From assembly GCA_034522055.1 (NCBI GenBank), contig JAXHLS010000002.1, positions 806,001 to 870,000 of the forward strand: 64,000 nt of DNA, read 5' to 3'. The notes beneath the pieces were generated by a model that was not told where the DNA came from, made no database searches, and saw only the letters and a program-made list of their open reading frames with translations. The position numbers and the translations under genes were made by a program. This document shows positions 41,235 through 50,094 of the stretch, one piece after another; the first letter of the stretch is position 1; every line of letters begins with the position of its first letter. Source of the stretch: Gammaproteobacteria bacterium (GTDB lineage Bacteria > Pseudomonadota > Gammaproteobacteria > JAABTG01).

Positions 41235-43189
41235 TCGCCGAGCCCCATCTGGATGTAACCGGTGGGGCAGACATCGGCGCAGATATGGCAACCGATGCAA
41301 CGATCGTAATCCGTATCCACGTAACGACCCATGGTGTTCTTGCCTTTCTTGACCCGGAACACCGCGTCCTGAGGACAGTAGATCACACAGTTGTCGCACT
41401 CGAAGCACATACCGCAGCTCATGCAGCGACCGGCCTCGGCCACAGCCTGCTCCTCGGGGTAGCACACCAGGCGTTCCTGGAAGTTACCCAACACCTCGTC
41501 GGCGCTGATGTGGATCTCGTCGCGGCGGTTGCGGGGGGTGAACTTGAAGTGGCCGAGAAACAGTTTCTCGTGAGGGATGACGCTATTGGGGGAGCGGTCC
41601 TCGAAGTTGTGCACCGCGTAGTTGGCGTCATCGGTGCCACGGAAGTCGCCCGCCGCGCTGGTGTCGTAGCCCTCGGGGTCCAGGTGGGCCTCATGAAGCT
41701 TGGCCAACAGGTCGAAGTGATGCACGTCCACCTTGGGGCGCTTCTTCAGTTCTTCGTTCTTGAAGAAGTGCTCGATGCTCTCCACCGCCACCGCCGCTTG
41801 GCCGATGGCGGTGGTCAGCAGGTGGGGGCGCACGATGTCGCCGGCGATGAAATGTCCGGGCTTGTCCTTCACCTGGTAGTGGGCGTCACAGTCGATGAAG
41901 CCGTAGCCGTTGTCGAAGTCCTCCAGGCCGGCGCTGAGATCGCCCTTCTGGCCGATGGCCGAGACAATCAGGTCACAATCGAGGGTGAACTCGGTACCCT
42001 CTTTCTTCACCGGCCGGTTGCCGTCCATCTCGCATTCCGCGAACTTGAGGGCCACGGCGCGGCCATCCCCGTCCTTGACAACCTCCAGCGGCATCACGCT
42101 GCCCTTGATGTCCACGCCCTCGCGCAGGGCGTCCTGGACCTCGTGCTCGGCGGCGGTCATGCTCTCCACCGGGAACAGAGAGGTCAGGGTCACGGTGGCC
42201 CCCTCGCGGGTGGCCGCGGATGAGACATCATGGGCGGTGTAGCCCATCACCACCGCTTCCGGGGCCTCTTTCTCATGGCTGTCGGCGATATGACCGAGAC
42301 GCCGGGCCACGGAGGCTACGTCGATGGAGGTATCACCACCGCCGATCACCACCACTCGCTCGGCGGCCAGTTGCAGGCGTCCGTCGTTGAAGGCACGCAG
42401 AAAATCCACGCCGGTCAGGCAGTTGGGGGCATCGGCCCCATCCACGGGGATGTGCTTACCGCTGTGGGTACCGATGGCCCACAGGATGGCGTCGTATTCC
42501 TTTTCCAACTCATCCATGGGCACGTCGCGACCGACCTTGGTGTTCAGGCGAACCTCCACGCCCATGTCCAGGATGCGCTGGATCTCGCCGTCCAGCACGT
42601 CCCGGGGCGTGCGGTAACCGGGAATACCATAGGCCATCATGCCGCCGAGCTTGTCGTGGTCGTCGAACACCGTGGCGCCATGACCTCGACGACGCAGCTG
42701 AAAGGCCGCCGCAAGGCCGGCCGGACCGCCACCGATGATGGCCACCTTCTTGCCCGTCTCCTCGGCGGCGGCACTGAAGGTGAAACCGTTCTGCAGGGCG
42801 GTGTCGCCGATCCACTGCTCCACGGCGTTGATGCCAACGTGGTCCTCCACGGCATTGCGATTGCAGCCGTCCTCGCAGGGCGCAGGGCATACCCGCCCCA
42901 TGATGGAAGGGAAGGGGTTGGCATCCGTGGAGCGCCGGAAGGCGTACTCGGCCATGGACATGTCCGCACCGGGCTTCTCGATGCCGCGCACGATCTGCAG
43001 CCAGCCCCTGATGTCCTCGCCGGCCGGACAACTGCCCTGGCAGGGCGGCGTCTGATGGACATAGGTGGGACACTTGTGGCTCTCGTCGCCAACGAAGATC
43101 TGCTCTTCCCATCGATCCCAATCGTGGTCGCCGTCCTCGAACTTGCGGAAGGTCAGCTTGGTGTTCATGTCATCAGCACTGGTTGCCAT
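41231..43189 (-). CDS. dsrL: DsrL, NAD(P)H:acceptor iron-sulfur flavoprotein
   Basis: Cytosolic oxidoreductase (652 residues) that accepts electrons from DsrAB and reduces NAD(P) in sulfur oxidisers. It resembles the glutamate synthase small subunit: an N-terminal cysteine region (PPCQGSCPAGED), FAD motif GGGPAGLAAAFQLRRRG, NAD(P) motif VVIGGGDTSIDVASVARRLG, and C-terminal CMSCGMCFECDNCVIYCP and CIGCHICADVCP clusters. ATG 43,189 has AGGAG seven bases upstream. Essential for sulfur oxidation in Allochromatium (family knowledge). Confidence 0.95.
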   Translation of the reverse strand: MATSADDMNTKLTFRKFEDGDHDWDRWEEQIFVGDESHKCPTYVHQTPPCQGSCPAGEDIRGWLQIVRGIEKPGADMSMAEYAFRRSTDANPFPSIMGRVCPAPCEDGCNRNAVEDHVGINAVEQWIGDTALQNGFTFSAAAEETGKKVAIIGGGPAGLAAAFQLRRRGHGATVFDDHDKLGGMMAYGIPGYRTPRDVLDGEIQRILDMGVEVRLNTKVGRDVPMDELEKEYDAILWAIGTHSGKHIPVDGADAPNCLTGVDFLRAFNDGRLQLAAERVVVIGGGDTSIDVASVARRLGHIADSHEKEAPEAVVMGYTAHDVSSAATREGATVTLTSLFPVESMTAAEHEVQDALREGVDIKGSVMPLEVVKDGDGRAVALKFAECEMDGNRPVKKEGTEFTLDCDLIVSAIGQKGDLSAGLEDFDNGYGFIDCDAHYQVKDKPGHFIAGDIVRPHLLTTAIGQAAVAVESIEHFFKNEELKKRPKVDVHHFDLLAKLHEAHLDPEGYDTSAAGDFRGTDDANYAVHNFEDRSPNSVIPHEKLFLGHFKFTPRNRRDEIHISADEVLGNFQERLVCYPEEQAVAEAGRCMSCGMCFECDNCVIYCPQDAVFRVKKGKNTMGRYVDTDYDRCIGCHICADVCPTGYIQMGLGE

Positions 43190-43232
43190 GATTTTCTCCT
43201 ATGCCGAGTGGCCCAGGTAAAAGGGTTTGTGA

Positions 43233-44774
43233 TTATGCATTCTGGGGCGCATCTTCCGCCGTCTCTTGCGCGTCGCCGGCGCCGTCCTGTGCGCCATCCA
43301 TGATGATGGCGTTGCTCACCAACTGGTGAAGGCTCACGATCATGTCCATCCCGTAACCGTAGTAGGGAAAGACCTTGGTGAACTGACTCTTGCAGATGGC
43401 GCAGATGGCCGCCATGTTCGTGACTCCGTGGGCATCCACCACCTGTTTGACCGCCTCCATGCGCGGCTTGGCGCCGCGTACCCGGAGTTCCATCAGGTCG
43501 TCGGTGAGCAGGCCGCCGCCGCCGCCGCAGCAGTAGGTGGCGTCGTGGATGGAATCCTGGGCCATGTCCACATAGTTGTTGCACACGGCCTTGAGGATCT
43601 CCCGGGGAATGGTGAACTGCCCCCCCGGCTTGCTGCCCATGCGACTGGCCCGGGCCACGTTGCACGAATCGTGGTAGGTCAACACCATGTGGTCGTTCTG
43701 GGACTTGTCGAATTTCAATACCCCCTTCTGGATGAGGTCGTGGGTCACCTCGCAGATATGCTGGGGCACGGGATAGTTCGGGTCGAGGAAATCGAAGGGG
43801 CCCGCCAGGGTGTTCAGGAAGCTGTAGGCGACGCGCCACGCATGGCCGCACTCACCGAACACGATGCGCTTGACGCCGAGATCCAGGGCCGCCTCGCGAA
43901 TGCGCATGGACACCCTGCGCATGTTCTCGTAGCTGCCGATGAACATGCCGAAGTTGGCCGCCTCCGATGCGTGGGAAGAAACCGTCCAGCTGATGCCCGC
44001 CTGGTGGAACACCTTGCCGTAGCCGATGAGGCCGTCGATGTGGGGCTCGGCGAAGAAGTCCGCCGACGGCGTCACCAAAAGGACATCGGCGCCCTTCACA
44101 TCCAGGGGGAATTTGACGGGTACCCCGCACTCCTCTTCCACCTCTTCCTCGAGGTCCTCCAGGGTGTCCCTGAGGGCCGGCTCCGGCAGACCGAGATTGT
44201 TGCCGATCTTGAAGACCTTGCCGATGATCTCGTTACAGTACTTCTGCCCCTTACCCACGGCATCCATGATCTCGCGGGCCGCCATGGATATCTCCGCCGT
44301 ATCGATACCATAGGGGCAGAACACGGAGCAGCGGCGGCACTGGGAGCACTGGTGATAGTAGCTGTACCAGTCGTCCAGCACCTCCTTGGTCATATCCGTG
44401 GCCCCCACCAGTTTCGGGAACCACTTGCCTGCCAGGGTGTAGTAGCGACGATAGACCTTGCGCAGCAGATCCTGGCGCGCCACCGGCATGTTCTTGGGGT
44501 CGGAGGTACCGAGATAATAGTGACACTTGTCGGTACAGGCCCCACATTTCACGCAGGAATCGAGATAGACCCGCAGGGCCCGGTACTTGTTCGAGAGCTC
44601 ACCGAGCTTCGCGACCGCCACCGTCTCCCAGTCGTCCACCAACTCGCCGGGGAAACCCAATGGCGCCTGTATGACGGGCTTCGCCACGTAGGGGGCACTG
44701 TGTTCCATGGTTCCCGGTTTGACCGTGGGGATGGTCGGGATGTCATCGAGTTCCGGGGTTTCAAAGTCCGCCAT
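43233..44774 (-). CDS. dsrK: DsrK, HdrD-like iron-sulfur catalytic subunit
   Basis: Cytosolic face subunit of DsrMKJOP (513 residues) thought to act on the DsrC trisulfide or disulfide. Two ferredoxin motifs (CVKCGACTDKCHYYLG and CSQCRRCSVFCPYGID) are followed by the HdrD-type cysteine regions: FGECGHAWR and YCCGGGGGLLTDD, with the catalytic noncubane [4Fe-4S] site. Located 58 bases after dsrM. Confidence 0.95.
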   Translation of the reverse strand: MADFETPELDDIPTIPTVKPGTMEHSAPYVAKPVIQAPLGFPGELVDDWETVAVAKLGELSNKYRALRVYLDSCVKCGACTDKCHYYLGTSDPKNMPVARQDLLRKVYRRYYTLAGKWFPKLVGATDMTKEVLDDWYSYYHQCSQCRRCSVFCPYGIDTAEISMAAREIMDAVGKGQKYCNEIIGKVFKIGNNLGLPEPALRDTLEDLEEEVEEECGVPVKFPLDVKGADVLLVTPSADFFAEPHIDGLIGYGKVFHQAGISWTVSSHASEAANFGMFIGSYENMRRVSMRIREAALDLGVKRIVFGECGHAWRVAYSFLNTLAGPFDFLDPNYPVPQHICEVTHDLIQKGVLKFDKSQNDHMVLTYHDSCNVARASRMGSKPGGQFTIPREILKAVCNNYVDMAQDSIHDATYCCGGGGGLLTDDLMELRVRGAKPRMEAVKQVVDAHGVTNMAAICAICKSQFTKVFPYYGYGMDMIVSLHQLVSNAIIMDGAQDGAGDAQETAEDAPQNA

Positions 44775-44832
44775 GTGCGCTATCCAGTTAGTTTTACGTT
44801 GCCGAGGTGCCGTATGACCGCATCATCGGCTC

Positions 44833-45603
44833 TCAGGCCTTGCGATCGGTCTCGAGTTCGACGGCCCATGGCGCCACATGCCGGCTGTCGTGGGCGCGCA
44901 GGCCGGGCTCGGCGCGGGGGTTGTCCACCTGATTACGTGATGGGCTGAAGAACACGCCCGGGGCATGCAGCAGCTTACTGAACGGAAAAATCAGCATCAG
45001 CAGCGCCACCATGCCGAGGTGCAGGAGCAGCAGCAGGTCACCCGGCAGGGGCTGCATGCTGCCGAACTCGAAGCCCATGATACCGAGGAAAAAGGCCTTC
45101 ACCGCGATGATGTCCGTGTGGTTGACGAAGGTCATCAAGGCACCGCTGACGCCGATGGCGGTCAGTAGCAGGAGCATCAGGTGATCCGAGGGTGCGGTGA
45201 TGTAACGCACCCGGTCCACCAGCAGGCGTCTGGCCCACAGCCCCACCAGGCCGATGATCATGGCGAAGGCACCGTACTTGCCGAAAGGCTGTATCAGATC
45301 CACCCACCACCACACGGGTTCCGTGAAGTATCGCAGGTGCCGGGCCAGCACGATGAAAAGCCCCGCGTGGAACAGCCAGCCGAAGATCCAGATCCACTTG
45401 TTCGAGCGAAAGAGGCTTTCGAATAACACCACCTCGCGACCCATCCGCAACACCACCCCGCTACGGGTGGTGGGGGCCGGCGTGGTGGGGATCTTGAGGG
45501 GCGCGGGTGTCCGTGCGTATTGCACGATCTTGTACCCCACTCCGCCCACCAGTACCACGAAAGCGAAATAGAACAGGAACGCGTAGATACCCGTAAGGGC
45601 CAC
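44833..45603 (-). CDS. dsrM: DsrM, NarI-like cytochrome b membrane subunit
   Basis: Membrane diheme b-type subunit (256 residues) of DsrMKJOP, linking DsrK to the quinone pool. It has five or six hydrophobic helices with histidines in them (LFHAGLFIVLARHLRYF, HLGMVALLMLIFPFSKLLHA), as in NarI. The start is GTG at 45,603, with GGAGGAAG six bases upstream; an ATG five bases earlier is out of frame. Confidence 0.93.
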   Translation of the reverse strand: MALTGIYAFLFYFAFVVLVGGVGYKIVQYARTPAPLKIPTTPAPTTRSGVVLRMGREVVLFESLFRSNKWIWIFGWLFHAGLFIVLARHLRYFTEPVWWWVDLIQPFGKYGAFAMIIGLVGLWARRLLVDRVRYITAPSDHLMLLLLTAIGVSGALMTFVNHTDIIAVKAFFLGIMGFEFGSMQPLPGDLLLLLHLGMVALLMLIFPFSKLLHAPGVFFSPSRNQVDNPRAEPGLRAHDSRHVAPWAVELETDRKA

Positions 45604-45681
45604 GGCATCTTCCTCCAGGAATCTCGTTGGCGGCCCGTGGACGCGGCCGAGGCCGGTCCACGGACGTATACGGATGCGGTC

Positions 45682-46014
45682 TTAGACGCAGCCGGTGGGC
45701 TTCGGCAGTCCGGCGTACTTACAGGCCTGCTTGCCGGGGCCGTAGGGGAAGAGCTCGTAGAGGTACTTGCTGTTGCCCTTGTCCTTGCCCAGTTTCTTGC
45801 CGACGGCCTTGGTCAGGACGCGCACGGCCGGGGCGATCTGGTATTCCTCGTAGTACTCGCGCAGGAAATTGATGATCTCCCAGTGATCGCTGCCGAGTTC
45901 CACGTCCTCGGCCTTGGCCATGGCCTCGGCCACGTCCGGCTCCCAATCGTTGAGGTCGGCCAGGTAGCCTTCTTCGTCGGTCTCAAACGTCTTACCGTTA
46001 ACTTCGAGTGTCAT
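45682..46014 (-). CDS. dsrC: DsrC, sulfur-carrying substrate protein of DsrAB
   Basis: A 110-residue protein whose flexible C-terminal arm carries sulfur to DsrAB and is released as a trisulfide. Both redox cysteines are present, Cys98 and Cys109 (GKQACKYAGLPKPTGCV), corresponding to Cys100 and Cys111 in Allochromatium. The preceding helical core matches TusE/DsrC. Compare with the cysteine-free paralogue at 53,104. Confidence 0.97.
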   Translation of the reverse strand: MTLEVNGKTFETDEEGYLADLNDWEPDVAEAMAKAEDVELGSDHWEIINFLREYYEEYQIAPAVRVLTKAVGKKLGKDKGNSKYLYELFPYGPGKQACKYAGLPKPTGCV

Positions 46015-46055
46015 AATCAGTACTCCTTAATCTGTCGGGCCGCATGGCCCGGGTG

Positions 46056-46364
46056 TTAAAGCCAGGATTGAACCCTGTCGCATTCCGCAGCGAGGTCAAC
46101 GAACCCCGCGTAGTCCACGACGTTGATCCCTTCGATTATCTTTCCTTCATCCAGACCGCGGGCCTTGAAATCCTCTCCGAGCACGTAGACCCGGCCTGAT
46201 CTCGCGGCACCCTCGACCTGGGATGCTATAGTGGTCCCCCGCAGAGCACCGTAGACGCCGTCCTCGAAGAGAAGCACCGCGTACCCGCTCTGCAGATGAG
46301 ACAGGCAGGACGCCAGGGAATTCTTCTCGAAAGGGGATTTGTTGACTGTGTGAAGCGTTGCCAT
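46056..46364 (-). CDS. dsrH: DsrH sulfurtransferase subunit
   Basis: A 102-residue subunit of the DsrEFH hexamer that mobilises persulfide to DsrC. Cys20 (SLASCLSHLQSG) is in the position of the conserved Cys20. Ends with the conserved tryptophan near the C-terminus. It lies between dsrF and dsrC. Confidence 0.94.
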   Translation of the reverse strand: MATLHTVNKSPFEKNSLASCLSHLQSGYAVLLFEDGVYGALRGTTIASQVEGAARSGRVYVLGEDFKARGLDEGKIIEGINVVDYAGFVDLAAECDRVQSWL

Positions 46365-46376
46365 CGGCGGACTCCC

Positions 46377-46784
46377 TTAGAAATTGAGCATGACGTCTTG
46401 GTCTTCCATCAGACCGGCCAACTCTTCACGGTTGACGAGGCGAATGGAATCCTTCTCGGCCCAGTCATCATCCTCGTCCTCGTACTTGAGGGGCAGGAGA
46501 TCATCGAGCGTCAGGCCACGTTCTTCCAGGGACTCTCTCTCCACGTAGATCTGAGTGACGTCATAATCCCCGAGGGCGCTGTAGGTGGGTGAAAAGTTCT
46601 TCATCCCGATGCCCTTGGTGTCCTGCCCCTTCAACAGCTGAAAAACGCCGTCGTCCAGAAAGGCCAGGCTGACATTCTGGTCGAATGCCGCACCGATGAG
46701 CACCACCTCCAGCGACTCGAGGGCATACACGGTCCCATAGGGGGCCTTACGGTTCACATACATGAATTTCTTGATTTCCGACAT
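46377..46784 (-). CDS. dsrF: DsrF sulfurtransferase subunit
   Basis: A 135-residue DsrF of the DsrEFH complex. It has the family core APYGTVYALESLEVVLIGAA and the block NVSLAFLDDGVFQLLKGQDT. I see no cysteine in the sequence, consistent with DsrF lacking the sulfur-carrying residue found in DsrE and DsrH. Adjacent to dsrE and dsrH. Confidence 0.94.
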   Translation of the reverse strand: MSEIKKFMYVNRKAPYGTVYALESLEVVLIGAAFDQNVSLAFLDDGVFQLLKGQDTKGIGMKNFSPTYSALGDYDVTQIYVERESLEERGLTLDDLLPLKYEDEDDDWAEKDSIRLVNREELAGLMEDQDVMLNF

Positions 46785-46794
46785 CGCTATGCCC

Positions 46795-47187
46795 TCAGTC
46801 CCCGAACACCATCAGCCGATCCGCCGCGACACCGGCCTCGACCAACTGGCCGAGACCGGAGATGCGGAATGCCGGATGGATGTTGTGAGCGTCCTTGCCG
46901 TTTCGTTTCATCTCGTCTTCGTCCGCCACGCCGCGACGCTGGGCCGCGGCCACGCACACCACCATGTCCAGATTGTGCTGCTCGGCAAGATCCGCCCACA
47001 GCTTGGTGAGGTTGCGGTCGTCCTGGGGCGGCACCGCCAGACGCGTCGCGGTGTTGACCCCGTCGTGGTAGAAGAACACGCGAAATATCTCGTGTCCCTT
47101 GTCCAGGGCCGCCTTGGCGAACTGATAGGCGCTGTCCACCGCCTGATGTTGGTAGGGTCCTTCGTTGATCTGGATTGCAAACTTCAT
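46795..47187 (-). CDS. dsrE: DsrE sulfurtransferase subunit
   Basis: A 130-residue DsrE, the main sulfur-binding subunit of DsrEFH. Cys78 (NLDMVVCVAAAQRRG) is exactly where the active Cys78 lies in Allochromatium. The sequence keeps FFYHDGVNTATRL and the C-terminal GLGQLVEAGVAADRLMVFG. It follows dsrB by 29 bases. Confidence 0.96.
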   Translation of the reverse strand: MKFAIQINEGPYQHQAVDSAYQFAKAALDKGHEIFRVFFYHDGVNTATRLAVPPQDDRNLTKLWADLAEQHNLDMVVCVAAAQRRGVADEDEMKRNGKDAHNIHPAFRISGLGQLVEAGVAADRLMVFGD

Positions 47188-47216
47188 GCGATCTCTTCCG
47201 GTGATCCTGCCCCGAT

Positions 47217-48290
47217 TTAGAAGCGGATGTGGGTCGAAGCGTTCAGGCGCTCGCGGGCACCACGCCAGTTATCGATGTGGAACTTGGTGAACGGCAGACC
47301 GGTCATCTCGAAGAAACGCGGCCAGCCGATACGGTCGATCCAGTCATTGATACGCTCCCAATCCCGGGCGTCTTCCTTGTAGACCTTAAGAATATTCTTG
47401 ACGATGGCGGTCGCCTCGGGCCAGCGCGGCGGGTTGTTGGGGATGCCGGCGGCCACGAGCTTCTGGAAGCTCGGCTTGCTGCGCGCATTGGAGTGGTTGC
47501 CGCCTACCCAGATGGCGAGCTTGGTGTGCTCGGGGTCGTTGATCTGCATGGGCGGGCAGGGCGGGAAGCAGGCACCGCAGCAGATACACTTCTTCTCGTC
47601 CACCTCGAGGGAGGGCTTGCCGTTCACCAGCGCAGGCCGGATGGCCGCCACCGGACAACGGGCCACCACCGACGGCCGTTCGCAGACGTTGGCCACCAGG
47701 TCGTGGCGGATCTTCGGCGGCTTGGTGTGCTGGACGTTGATGGCGATATCGCCCTGGCCACCGCAGTTGATCTGGCAGCACGACGTGGTGAGATGCACGC
47801 GGTTGGGCATGTTGTGATTTTTGAACTCATCGATGAGTTCATCCATCATCGCCTTCACCACGCCCGAGGCGTCGGTACCGGGGATGTCGCAATGGAGCCA
47901 GCCCTGCGTGTGGGAGATCATGGCCACCGAGTTGCCGGTGCCGCCCACCACGAATCCGGCACCTTCCAGGGCATCGATGAGGGGCTGAACCTTGGCCTCG
48001 TCCGTCACCATGTACTCGATGTTGCTGCGCAGGGTGAAACGCACATAGCCGTCGCCGTAGGTCTCGCCGATCTCGCACAGTTTGCGCAAAGAATAGACAT
48101 CCAGAATGCGCTGGGTGCCGGCCTTGACGGTCCATACCTGGTCACCGCTGTGGGCGGCATGCATGAGGACACCGGGGCGGGTGTGCTCGTGGTATTTCCA
48201 CTGCCCGTAGTTCTTGCGCATCACGGGATGCATATACTGGAAGCCATCCGGGCATCCACTCTCGATGGGCGTACGATGCTGTTGAGCCAT
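47217..48290 (-). CDS. dsrB: Reverse-type dissimilatory sulfite reductase beta subunit
   Basis: Beta subunit (357 residues) of DsrAB, which oxidises DsrC-bound or sulfide-level sulfur to sulfite in the cytosol. It has the TSCCQINCGGQGD cysteine region near the siroheme pocket and a ferredoxin-like insertion with CICCGACFPPCPPMQI. The ending NASTHIRF and the context (dsrEFH, dsrL) identify the oxidative rDsr type. Lies 100 bases after dsrA. Confidence 0.96.
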   Translation of the reverse strand: MAQQHRTPIESGCPDGFQYMHPVMRKNYGQWKYHEHTRPGVLMHAAHSGDQVWTVKAGTQRILDVYSLRKLCEIGETYGDGYVRFTLRSNIEYMVTDEAKVQPLIDALEGAGFVVGGTGNSVAMISHTQGWLHCDIPGTDASGVVKAMMDELIDEFKNHNMPNRVHLTTSCCQINCGGQGDIAINVQHTKPPKIRHDLVANVCERPSVVARCPVAAIRPALVNGKPSLEVDEKKCICCGACFPPCPPMQINDPEHTKLAIWVGGNHSNARSKPSFQKLVAAGIPNNPPRWPEATAIVKNILKVYKEDARDWERINDWIDRIGWPRFFEMTGLPFTKFHIDNWRGARERLNASTHIRF

Positions 48291-48390
48291 TGCTTACCTC
48301 CGCTACTCGCTCAATAAACCTGTCTTGAAGGAAGGGGCGCAGAGATTGACACCCTGCGCCCCTTTCCGGGGTCCTTATTCAACAACCGGC

Positions 48391-49650
48391 TCAACCCGCG
48401 GCGGCAGCCTCGGCCTGGCGGTTGAACCACTTGGCAGCCTCGTCGTCCCAGTCGTCCATGCGCACATAGGACACCTGACGGGGGGAAGACACCATGTTGG
48501 GATCCACCTCGATGCCGATACCCTCGAGGAAATTCACCAGGCCGATACGCTCGATCATCTCACCGGTGCGCTCGTGCTCCAGGGCGTTCTCGGCGAAGAA
48601 GTCGATGCTCTCCTCGGCGATCTCGACGATGCGCTCATAGTCCTCGGCGGTGTCCATCTTCATGAAGGGCACCACGACGGTACCCATGAGGTCACCGATC
48701 TTCAGAGTGCGCTTACCGCCGATGAGGATGGTCACGCCCTTGTCGTCACCGGGGGACAGGGCCTTGTTCATGACGTTGAGGCAGTGCATGCAGCGCACAC
48801 AGTTGCGATTGTCCACGTCCAGGGTGTCGTCGTCATTGAGGGACATGCAGTTGGTGGGGCAACGCGACACCACGTTGTCGACGACGTACTTGCGACCCTT
48901 CTTCGCGACGAAGGCCTTGACCTCGTCCTGATCGATCTTCATGTCATCACGCCAAGTGCCGATAACGGCCATGTCCGCGCGCTCGATGGCGTTGACACAG
49001 TCGTTGGGGCAGCCCGACACCTTGAACTTGAACTTGTAGGGCAGGGCCGGGCGATGCACGTCATCGGTGAAGTTGTTCACCAGGTGGCGCATGATGGACT
49101 GCTCGTTGCAGTTGGACTGCTCGCAGCGCGCGGCGCCGACACAGCACATGGCGGTACGGACGCAGGGCCCGGCACCGCCGAGGTCCCAGCCGTAATCGTT
49201 GATCTCATCGAAGAAGTGCTGGGTGCCGGGGGTGTCGGTACCGATGAACATGATGTTCCCGGTCTGGCCGTGGAAGGTCACCATGCCCGAGCCGTACTTT
49301 TCCCAGCTGTCGGCGAGCTGGCGCAGCATCTCGGTGGTATACATGTTGCCAGCCGGCGGCTGCACGCGCAGGGTGTGGAACTCCTTGGAGGCAGGGAATT
49401 GCTTACCTACCTCGGAGAAGCGCGGAATGATGCCTCCACCATAGCCATAAACACTGACCGTGCCGCCCTTCCAGTAGCCCTTGCGGGTCTCGTAGGAGTG
49501 CTCCAGCTGACCCAGCAGGTCATTGGCCATCGCGTTGATGCGCTCTTCGGGATGCTGATCCCGCATGCGCTTGATTCCGGAGATGAAGCTGGGCCAGGGC
49601 CCATCCTCGAGCTGATCGATCATCGGGGTATCATGCTTCTCGATTGCCAT
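48391..49650 (-). CDS. dsrA: Reverse-type dissimilatory sulfite reductase alpha subunit
   Basis: Alpha subunit (419 residues) of DsrAB. It has the siroheme-[4Fe-4S] ligand regions CCVGAARCEQSNC and CPNDC and a ferredoxin-like domain with CVRCMHCLNVMNKAL. First gene of the dsrABEFHCMKLJOPNR operon. The ATG at 49,650 has GGAGGCA upstream (GAAGGAGGCACTT on the minus strand). The surrounding sulfur-oxidiser genes indicate operation in the oxidative direction. Confidence 0.97.
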   Translation of the reverse strand: MAIEKHDTPMIDQLEDGPWPSFISGIKRMRDQHPEERINAMANDLLGQLEHSYETRKGYWKGGTVSVYGYGGGIIPRFSEVGKQFPASKEFHTLRVQPPAGNMYTTEMLRQLADSWEKYGSGMVTFHGQTGNIMFIGTDTPGTQHFFDEINDYGWDLGGAGPCVRTAMCCVGAARCEQSNCNEQSIMRHLVNNFTDDVHRPALPYKFKFKVSGCPNDCVNAIERADMAVIGTWRDDMKIDQDEVKAFVAKKGRKYVVDNVVSRCPTNCMSLNDDDTLDVDNRNCVRCMHCLNVMNKALSPGDDKGVTILIGGKRTLKIGDLMGTVVVPFMKMDTAEDYERIVEIAEESIDFFAENALEHERTGEMIERIGLVNFLEGIGIEVDPNMVSSPRQVSYVRMDDWDDEAAKWFNRQAEAAAAG

Positions 49651-50094
49651 AAGTGCCTCCTTCGAGTTCCGAGAGGGTCAGGGCCTCGTTGCACAACGGC
49701 CCGACTCAATAGCGTTACTTACAAACTTCACCTGCTCCGGGCGGCGGCCTGCCAACGTGCTTCCCAACATGCTTTCCAGGGTCGCTGCCCCGGGGCCCGG
49801 CTTTGGACGCCAAAGTCTAATGGGGCGCACCGACCATAAACACCGCCCCAAAGGGGTGCTTGGATGAGGGTTATCTATCCCCTTTGGGATATGGATAAGG
49901 CCCGTGGAGAACCCGAATCGTCAAATGGCTTCATCGGAATGGTCCACCAAGAGGCCGGCCGGGCGGGCGCCGCCCCAAGACAGGGCATTCGTAAGTGAAT
50001 GATTATTCGATTATAGTCTGAATGTGTCAACCCGGTGTCATTCCCGGCCGTAGCGATGCCAGCGGCGTGCCTGTCCACCCAGCCCCTGGAGACC
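49651..50094. other. Divergent intergenic region between dsrA and the TauD-like gene
   Basis: About 444 bases without a gene. It probably holds the dsr promoter (see 50,002-50,030) and a long dsrA leader. Several inverted repeats are present: GGGGCG/CGCCCC near 49,818-49,850, CCCCAAAGGGG around 49,847-49,857, and TATCCC/GGGATA near 49,876-49,891. Their role is unknown; they could be regulatory RNA structure or operators. Confidence 0.6.
50002..50030 (-). promoter_or_regulatory. Candidate sigma-70 promoter for the dsr operon
   Basis: On the minus strand TTGACA (50,030-50,025) is followed, after a 17-base spacer, by AATAAT (50,007-50,002). A TATAAT also lies in between but with only nine bases of spacing. 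Transcription would begin near 49,995, leaving a leader of about 345 bases before dsrA. Motif match only; no start site data. Confidence 0.5.

Noticed and set aside
45461-45661. ATG five bases before the dsrM GTG start
   Set aside because: It is out of frame with the NarI-like protein and gives an arginine-rich product.
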